Below, piece after piece: positions 56,984 to 64,000 of a stretch of 64,000 bases of DNA. The notes below the pieces were generated by a model. It did no database searches, was not told the origin of the DNA, and saw only the letters and a list, made by a program, of their open reading frames with translations. This DNA comes from Symsagittifera roscoffensis. Taxonomy: Eukaryota > Xenacoelomorpha > Acoela > Convolutidae. The stretch is from contig NC_087065.1 in NCBI RefSeq assembly GCF_963678635.1, forward strand, positions 58,492,754 through 58,556,753, read 5' to 3'. Numbering within the stretch: position 1 is the stretch's first letter; every line of letters starts with the position of its first letter. A program made the translations under genes and the position numbers.

Positions 56984-58708
56984 ATGCCCAACAAAACCAC
57001 TCTCCCCCGGAGAAATCTTCTCGTCGCCCAACTAGAGCGCCTCTTCAGACGAGTACAAAAAGCCATCAGTGACATCAATACAAACTACAACATAGCTGAC
57101 TCAGAAACCGAGATGATGAAAATTCTCAGCAATTTGGAAGACGCCACTACGTACCTTGTAGACCAACCGACTGAGCACGCCACTGCGGAGGATCTCATCA
57201 ACCGCTTCACTGATATACAAGACGAACACGACGACATCATGGATGAATTTAGACAGATGCTACAAGAAAATACAGCAGAGACAACTCCACAACAGCAGAA
57301 CACCAAAGCCACCACAGTTCAAGCCCTCCAAACAGCTGATTCAGTGCAACGACAGACAATACTAGATCGGGACTCTAGCCACACGTCAACATTATCCAAC
57401 AGCAGCCATCAGCCCGGATCATCAGTTCAGCAAACAGTAGAGGACCAAAAATTTTCAGATAGCCGAGATACTCAGCAGCAAGTCCTCAGACAGGTTTCGA
57501 AATAGACAGACCACCACTTCACCAAACAGAACACGACACCACCAACGCAAACCTCAGCTTCAACTTAGCTACAGAACAGCAGTTCTTTCCAGCAGCAGTA
57601 TCTCAGACACCAAGTAACGGACAGTCACAAGCAAACTACAGTCTTATGACAAGGCCCCAAAAACCAAAAGTAAAAATCGAGCCTTTCGACTGAAACTCTT
57701 TGTTGTGGAGCATGTGGTTCGGACTCATCGAAGTAACAATCCACAATCAAGCCATCTTGGACGCCGAAAAGATGACTAATCTGCAGACTTTAACGACTGG
57801 AAAAGCAAATCAAGCTATTTCTGGCTACTCCTGCAATAACACTATGTACAACGCTGCCCTCCACGAACTACGACGACAATATGGACGACCCGACATCATC
57901 ATCAATGACTTCGTCGACAGACTACAGAGCTTCAAGCAACCATCAACTCATCGCAGGGATTTGTACATGGATTTTTCCACATTCATCAGTAACATGATGG
58001 AAATATTTCGGACGCTTGGGTTCAAAGACGATTTAAACTCTACAATATACGTTCAAATTGCAACACCATCAGCAGCTTCAGTGGACACAGTACATCACCG
58101 CCCAGAACATCGACCAGCCTAATATTATCGCCTTCAACGACTGGATCAGACAGTTTGCATTAGCATGCGATCACTTACCACCTATGCAACCGCAGCAAAT
58201 GACCGTGGACTCGAATGATCGACATCAAATAGCCCCAAGACTTTGACACGCCAACGGATATCGACCATCAACCAACCAGCCTTCACAGAAGACTTCTCAA
58301 AATTGGAGTGCGAATACCCGACCCCCATGTCCCTTCGACGGACAAATTCACCACCCAGCGTACTGCAGCATGTTTCAGAATTCACCTTTGGAAGAGAAGA
58401 AGAGACTCGTTTCTGCAAAGAAACTTTGTTTCAACTGCCTTGGCCAACATCAAGTAAAAGACTGCCTATCAAAGCACACATGCAGCAAATGCAATCAGCA
58501 TCATCACACAACTCTACACGACGAACAACGAACACAAAGAACAGCAAAGTTTCTAGAACGCAAAGAACAGCATATCTTCAACTGGAGGAAACTAACCATC
58601 AGGAACACTTGCTCATTGGAGGTTTCTTCAACTCGCAAACGATACAGGCTAAGACAGTGGATATTACAGTTCACTCATTTGGAAATAACACTTAAGCGTT
58701 TGAACTAA
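56984..58708 (+). pseudogene. gag: BEL/Pao gag region with zinc knuckles, broken
   Basis: The N-terminus (56984-57505, ATG in MPNKTTLPRRN) is helical and Gln-rich. After a stop and frame change, 57700-58122 carries the BEL capsid region (LLWSMWFGL, LRRQYGRPDIIINDFVDRL). 58058-58246 continues (FNDWIRQFALACDHLPPM). 58370-58708 holds the typical BEL double knuckle (CFNCLGQHQVKDC then CSKCNQHHHTTLH), with one residue missing from the first knuckle spacing. At least three frame changes. The product would form BEL particles. Confidence 0.8.
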
Positions 58709-61087
58709 CTAATGTTTCAATCAAAGAGAACATCAGCTTGAATACAGCGGAGCCCGAAAAGTTGAACGACATCTGCAGCCAATACGACCACCTTAAGGAT
58801 ATATGTTTTCCGGACTTCAGCAACAACGACGTAGCCCTAGTGATTGGAAGGGACAATATTGACATCATCAGCCCAAAGACCATCATCAAAGGAAATCAAA
58901 ATGCTCCTCGAGCAGTTCTTACAGCCCTAGGATGGACATTAGCAGGACCTAACAACGACATTGGATACTTCTCAAGCCACCAAGCAACAGCCACCCCAAT
59001 ACAGATATCAACTGACGACACACAAATCTCGGATCTTCTCGCTTAATTCTGGCGAATGGAAACCTATGCCACATCACCTGAAATAACGATGTCATAGGAC
59101 GAAAGACACGCTATGCGAACACTTCGGAAAACCATATCTTTATACGACAAACGCTATCAACTTGGACTTCTGTGGAAACCAAATGCAAATCTTCCCAACA
59201 ACTATAAAGCAGCAATTGCCCAACACAGCCGGATGAAATTACAACCTAACAAGAATTCAGAAAAGTTGGCTCTCTACCAGAATACAATTGACCAGGATCT
59301 CAGCAAGCACTACATACGGAAATTAGAGCCAGACGAAATACCTTCGGCAGGATGGATTTTACCTGAATATGGCGTAATCAACCCAAACAAGCCAGGAAAA
59401 CTTCGCCGTGTTTCCAATGCCAAATCCAAATTTAAAGGAGTTTGTCTGAATGATATGCTTCTCACTGGACCTGACTTGCTCTGCAATCTACTAGGAGTAG
59501 TTACCCGATTTCGCGAAGGAAAACATCCCATCACTGCCGACATTGACGGGATGTACATGCAGGTTTCTGTTAACCCCGAAGACAGAAAATTTCTTTGTTT
59601 CCTCTGGGGAGCGGAAGAACCCGAATTTTTTGACTACACTCGATTCGTCTTTGGAGCCAAATGTTCTCCTACTTATGCAATTTACGCATTAAGAACTTGC
59701 GCAGACGACAATGCTGAGAGCCATCCCCACATCAAAAACTTGTCTACGAGAACTTCTACATGGACGACTTCTTCGAAGCCACCGACGACATCGACACCGC
59801 AGTGAAAATCATAGAAGACCTTCGACACGTACTTCAACAACGAAGCTTCAACCTGACGAACTGGATCACTTCGGATCATAGAATTCTGCAAACAATACCA
59901 GAAGAACATAGATCCATCACCATAGACGAAATCAAGGACCCCAAAGTCTACAAGCGAATTCTCGGAAAACGATGGAGAATAAGTAACGATACACTCAGCT
60001 TCACTACTGACAAACTACAAGAACTCGTCCAGAAGAAACCTACACAGCGAAACCTATTTCGCGCAGCTTCCTCAATCTTTGACCCAATTGGAATAGCAGC
60101 ACCTATTACAATTCGACTACGAATAATCCAGCAAGCAATTTTGAGAAAAGGAATGAAGTAAGACGACCAAATTACACGAGAAATGATACCTGAACTGTTT
60201 GAGCTTCTCGACGAGAGAAACGATCTACAGACAGTGGAAATACCACGACACTGTTTTGGATACAGCTACGACAACATCGCTCTTCATGTTTTTTCAGATG
60301 CCTCCTACAGCGCTTTAGCAGCAGTCGCTTATTTTGCATACAGCATCAGTGCCACTCAGCAAATCTGCAGCGCCTTTGTTCTAGGAAAAGCTCGAGTCGC
60401 TCCTCTAAAAAAACACACAATAATTAAATTGGAACTACAAGCCGCAGCTTTTGGTGCTCGCCTCGCAAAGTTCATTCGCAGAGAACAAAGGATTGACATC
60501 AACTCTACGCATATGTGGACAGACAGCACAACAGCGCTTCAATGGATACAGGGATCTGATGAACGACAACAAATTTTTGTGGCTCACAGAGTTGCAGAAA
60601 TTTTAGAAAGCACCCATGCGAGTCAATGGAATCATTGCCCAGGACCCCTAAACCCAGCAGACGACGGAACCCGTGGAATACCCTTATCAGAATTCAGTAA
60701 CAAGTCAAGATGGTTCACAGGACCAATATTCATATGTGAACCAGAATGCAACTGGCCAAAGCTACAGTTAATCGACTCCAATACGTATACCTTGCAACTC
60801 AACGTTCAAACTGGACAAATGGATGAAATAGCAACAACCCCAAGCTAGCAGATTCTCAAAATGGACAAGAATTTTTTAAAGATAAAGGACTACAGTCCCG
60901 CAACGAAAGCCCGACCACCGAACTGACATGCAACAACATGATTGCCGCAAAAAATTTTATCTTCAAGCAGACGCAACGAGACAGCTTCAAACGAGAGGTC
61001 AACGCATTGAAACAAAATAAACGAATCAACACAACTAGCAGACTTCGACACCTATCACCATTTCTAGACGAAGACGGACTCTTGATA
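58709..61087 (+). pseudogene. pol: BEL/Pao pol: RT and RNase H, truncated in integrase
   Basis: 58738-59805 is one frame with a TAA at 59044 and a TAG near 59096. It contains the protease tail and RT fingers with ITADIDGMYMQV (first catalytic Asp) and RFVFGAKCSPTYA. After a frame change at about 59750, 59760-60848 has the YMDD box, the thumb (RAASSIFDPIGIAAPI) and an RNase H with acidic residues in FSDASYS, KLELQAA, WTDSTTAL and NPADDGTRG. The protease active site is not visible, apparently deleted near 58690. 60938-61087 begins the integrase zinc region (SRLRHLSPFLDEDGLL) and stops abruptly at the LTR of element E. Confidence 0.85.
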
Positions 61088-61106
61088 TCTCAATTGGACT
61101 ATTGCA

Positions 61107-62001
61107 TGCGCCAGTCGGTCATATCTGGAAGTTTGACCTTGAGCGACACAAAAATACGTGATTTTGGAGTGAAGTTTTATTTTTCAAAATTTCGAATGGA
61201 GCCTGTCATGCTCAGTTTTCTCGCAACAACTGAAAACACAAAGTGAAAAATCAGATTGACCGAATTTACAATTGCGGGAAAATACTTGAGAAAACAACAG
61301 GAAATTGCTATTCGCAATTTCCAGATACAAAATAAGACACGAGTAGAGCCGTCTTATCCTAAAATAGGAGGCGAGATAATCACGAGAGAAGAGAGCAACT
61401 ATTCAAACTGAACCAGAGTGAACCTTCAACAGAAAGGTGGACAACTGGAGTGTCCCAATGGTTCAGACAAAAATTTCAACTCTAGAGTCTAATTTTATTT
61501 CCTTTATTAAAACCGATTAGTATTGAACTACTTAAGCTACTTTATTTAATTCTCGAGTTGCTCATTAATTTAATTACTCCTTATACTCGAGTGCGTCAAC
61601 ATGTGAGTTCCTAATTTAATTTTCTCGAGTGTGTTTTATGATTGTTATGTTGAGATAAGGCGAGTTTTAGGTTGATCCATCTGAAATGGATCAAAGTTCC
61701 ACTGTCCAATAAAAAGTAAATTAACGGATTGTTCCGACCCTGTTTTTAACGGCGTTCGTGTATTTTGGGTATTTTGAGACCTAAGTATGGGAACGTTCTT
61801 ATTTTCTAGAGTGGGGGATATTTTGGTAGTAGCCTTTAAGCTGCAACGGGTTCTAGTCTCATGTCGCAAGCGAACCGAATTGGCTCCGACCGTTCTTGAG
61901 GTAGAAAAACACAAGAGATAGTGTCCCTGACTCTTGAGCCAATAGTTATAGGGCCTATTTTTCTTAAGCCTCATATGTGACCGATGTGGGCGACTGTTAC
62001 A
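61107..62001 (+). repeat. 5' LTR of element E
   Basis: The end GGGCGACTGTTACA is followed by an 11-nt spacer and a PBS. TGCGCCAGTCG at 61107 matches the expected inverted terminus at 8 of 11 bases and gives an 895-bp LTR, like the 888- and 911-bp relatives. It contains the stem-loop TTGATCCAT-CTGAA-ATGGATCAA (61672-61694) with a 9-bp perfect stem. The start is inferred. It lies right where BEL integrase coding breaks off. Confidence 0.65.
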
Positions 62002-62012
62002 TTGTGTTTTTA

Positions 62013-62027
62013 TGGCGCTCCTGGGTG
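62013..62027 (+). promoter_or_regulatory. Primer-binding site of element E, tRNA-Asn type
   Basis: TGGCGCTCCTGGGTG lies 11 nt after the LTR end; the spacer again ends GTTTTTA. Confidence 0.75.
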
Positions 62028-62499
62028 TTTTTACGACATCATGACTACGGAGTCGAACCCACTTGGCACAGCTCTGGGCTGCATGCCCATTCTAGAGTAC
62101 CGGTGGTACGGTTCAGCGGGAACGTGTAAACCTTCCGGTTGTACCGTGATTGCTTTTTAAGAAAACTTGAGAAAACTTCCTGGTACGCTCCCCGAACGAG
62201 GCCTAGGTAACCGAGTAAGGGGGAGTAACTAGGGGGACAAAAACATGAGCAAAAAGACAAAAAACGAAACAAAAACGAGAAAAAAGTACAGAAAAAGGAA
62301 ACAAAAACCATAAAACAAAAAGACAGTGACTTTGATACTGGATCATTTGGATCAAACCTTTATATTAATTAAATAGTATACCCATACTGTTTTATAAGAC
62401 CGATCGTTTCGATCAATCTAGCAATTTAAACCAGTGACTTCAATAAGGTGCCCGAGTGGGGGGCGTTGTTAAGGTTTTTCAGATAGATTGCAACCTAGC

Positions 62500-62695
62500 C
62501 GGACCACTAGGAGACTTGACTGGAAAGGGTGACCAGCCGAGTGGGAAAGTGGTTCACAAGGATCGAACCAGACCACTAGAAGACTTGACTGGAAGAGGTG
62601 ACCAGCCGAGTGGGAAAGTGGTTCAGAAGGACTGAGCTGAACCGACTGGAAACTTAACTGGAAGAGGTGACCAGCCAAGTGGGAAGGTGGTGCTG
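62500..62695 (+). repeat. Three-copy repeat of about 70 bp in the E leader
   Basis: Three copies share GGTGACCAGCCGAGTGGGAA then AGTGGTTCA, at spacings of about 71 and 67 bp. The minus-strand frame over them (62469-62726) is only a shadow of the repeat. Confidence 0.85.
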
Positions 62696-63584
62696 CTGTC
62701 AAGTGCAAAACGGAGACAACCAGCACGGGATCACCACAAGAGGACGCACAGGGGTGTTCTCAAGTTGGGCAAACGGGTATCGTTAGAATCCACATTACAT
62801 TATAGGAGATAAGTGTAAAATTGGATAAGCGGAGCCCCATTGTTTTGAGGAAGTTTTTACACAAGCAGGCCTGGAAACAGGTCTACGGTTTTCTCTCGAG
62901 AGGTTTAGCACCCGGCGCTTAAGGGATTTTTCGGCTTAAGAGGGGGGCTAAAGAGGGGGGAGGTTAGAAGGGGGGCTGGTTAGGTTAGAGGTTAGCGGTT
63001 GTAAAGTGTAAAAAGGGGGGAAACATTAGAGTAACTAATTGTTCGGCATAGTCGATTTAGTTACATTAGATTTTTACACGCGATGGTTATAAGAAGCGGA
63101 AATCCAAAATTAAAATCAGGTTAAGGTAGGTACCCTGGTCGGATCGGTAGGTGGGAACGGACATAGACAGTTTTTGTGATACCCCATAAGATCGCTAGCA
63201 GCGGGGAGGAAAACGCATGGCAATCGGGTACCAGATATTTTTTCGGACAAAGATTGACATCGGTCAACCTTGAATTTTAGGAGAATTCATCTCTCTGTTT
63301 TTGAAATTTTTTCCAGTTTATATTTTTACGTTTTGGTGAAAATTTGTTGTTGGTATTTGAACGAACAGGTGATCACAAGATACCTGCGAGGAAGGTAGGG
63401 TTTCAAATAGCCTGAAACAACGAGAGGGAGATAAATACTGGGGGATTAGTATTTGGGTTTTGGCCATTAAGATAGGGATTTTGGGAAAATTTTTACTAGA
63501 GCTCAAGTGGTGGTAAAAGGTACAGTGGTTCAAGAGTCCCTACAACGAAGAAGAAGAGATGCGATATCCAGACACTCAGTGACA

Positions 63585-64000
63585 AGTCTTGGGACAGTAC
63601 TGAAGAAGTCTTGGGACATTGCAGTCTGGGGACAGTCTTGGAGCAACACGGTCTTGGGACAGTCTCGGGACAGAGCAGTCTTGGGACAGCTTGGGACAGT
63701 GCAGTCTTGGGACAGTCTTGGACCAGAGCAGTCTTGGTACGAAACAGTCTTGGGACAGTAGTCTTGGGACAGTAGTCTTGGGACAGCGGTCTTGGGACAC
63801 TAGTCTTGGGACAGTAGTCTTGGGACAGTGGTCTTGGAACAGTAGTCTTGGGACAGTGGTCTTGGGACATTGGTCTTGGGACAGTGGTCTTGGGACATTG
63901 GTCTTGGGACAGTGGTCTTGGGACATTGGTCTTGGAACAGTAGTCTTGGGACAGTGGTCTTGGGACAGTGGTCTTGGGACATTGGTCTTGGGACAGTGGT
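63585..64000 (+). repeat. 14-bp satellite GTCTTGGGACAGTG, to the window end
   Basis: Roughly 30 copies of GTCTTGGGACAGTG-type units occur, irregular before about 63740 and then regular at 14 bp. Near the end CAGTG and CATTG units alternate, making a 28-bp higher-order unit. The long Pro/Gln/Lys-rich frames on the minus strand are translations of the repeat. Confidence 0.92.

Larger units (their letters stand above)
62028..64000 (+). promoter_or_regulatory. Leader of element E, continuing past the window
   Basis: The leader starts with CCTTCCGGTTGTACCGTGAT then TGCTTTTTAA (62131-62160), as in element B, then an A-rich tract (62225-62330). Two repeat arrays follow (listed separately). No gag frame is reached by 64000. 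Confidence 0.7.

Noticed and set aside
62469-62726. 85-codon His/Ser-rich minus-strand frame
   Set aside because: It is a shadow of the 70-bp leader repeat.
63496-63982. Long Pro/Gln/Lys-rich minus-strand frames at the window end
   Set aside because: They translate the 14-bp satellite, whose 14-bp period gives open frames in several phases. No gene.
1-64000. CRISPR array, bacterial operons or prophage
   Set aside because: Repeats here are satellites, LTRs and leader arrays. No cas genes, ribosome-binding pattern or dense gene packing is seen.

Overview
The window looks like repeat-rich DNA from an invertebrate animal. The evidence is AT-rich intergenic sequence, one intron-containing Nudix gene resembling animal diphosphoinositol-polyphosphate phosphohydrolases, a Ty3/gypsy element with an env gene, a BEL/Pao element, and primer-binding sites that fit a eukaryotic tRNA-Asn. 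I cannot place it to a phylum from sequence alone.

Layout: 1-9118 is AT-rich sequence with no supportable gene, a few decayed repeats and a perfect 16-bp-arm hairpin. 9119-21310 is a complete env-bearing Ty3/gypsy provirus on the minus strand, with 1327-bp LTRs, a CAAAT target duplication, PBS, PPT and a gag/pol overlap carrying a U_UUA_AAC slippery site; all its genes are broken. 23052-23962 is a solo LTR of a second family. 26691-25604 (minus) is a four-exon Nudix hydrolase gene, the only well-supported host gene; one further possible exon lies at 24658-24950.

26875-42080 is a second LTR element (plus strand, called element B here), about 15.2 kb. It has a deleted 5' LTR, a tRNA-Asn-type PBS, a 2.9-kb leader with an array of CCGGAGGGGTC motifs, a decayed gag, two zinc knuckles and a retropepsin segment amplified as 2.7 tandem copies of about 1.57 kb. 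Then comes about 3.65 kb of unrecognised coding-like sequence where RT, RNase H and integrase would be expected. 43010-49367 is a relative (element D), rearranged with duplicated gag pieces. 47917-55740 holds minus-strand copies of an RT-bearing element of another family, fused twice to D gag at the same junction. 55980-61087 is BEL/Pao sequence, cut off inside the integrase by the 5' LTR (61107-62001) of a third relative (element E). The E leader, with its own repeat arrays, runs off the window end.

The main novelty is the B/D/E group. These elements share an LTR stem-loop, an 11-12-nt LTR-to-PBS spacer, a conserved segment after the PBS, an A-rich tract and then an element-specific array of short GC-rich repeats. 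Element B also carries the unidentified 3.65-kb coding region.
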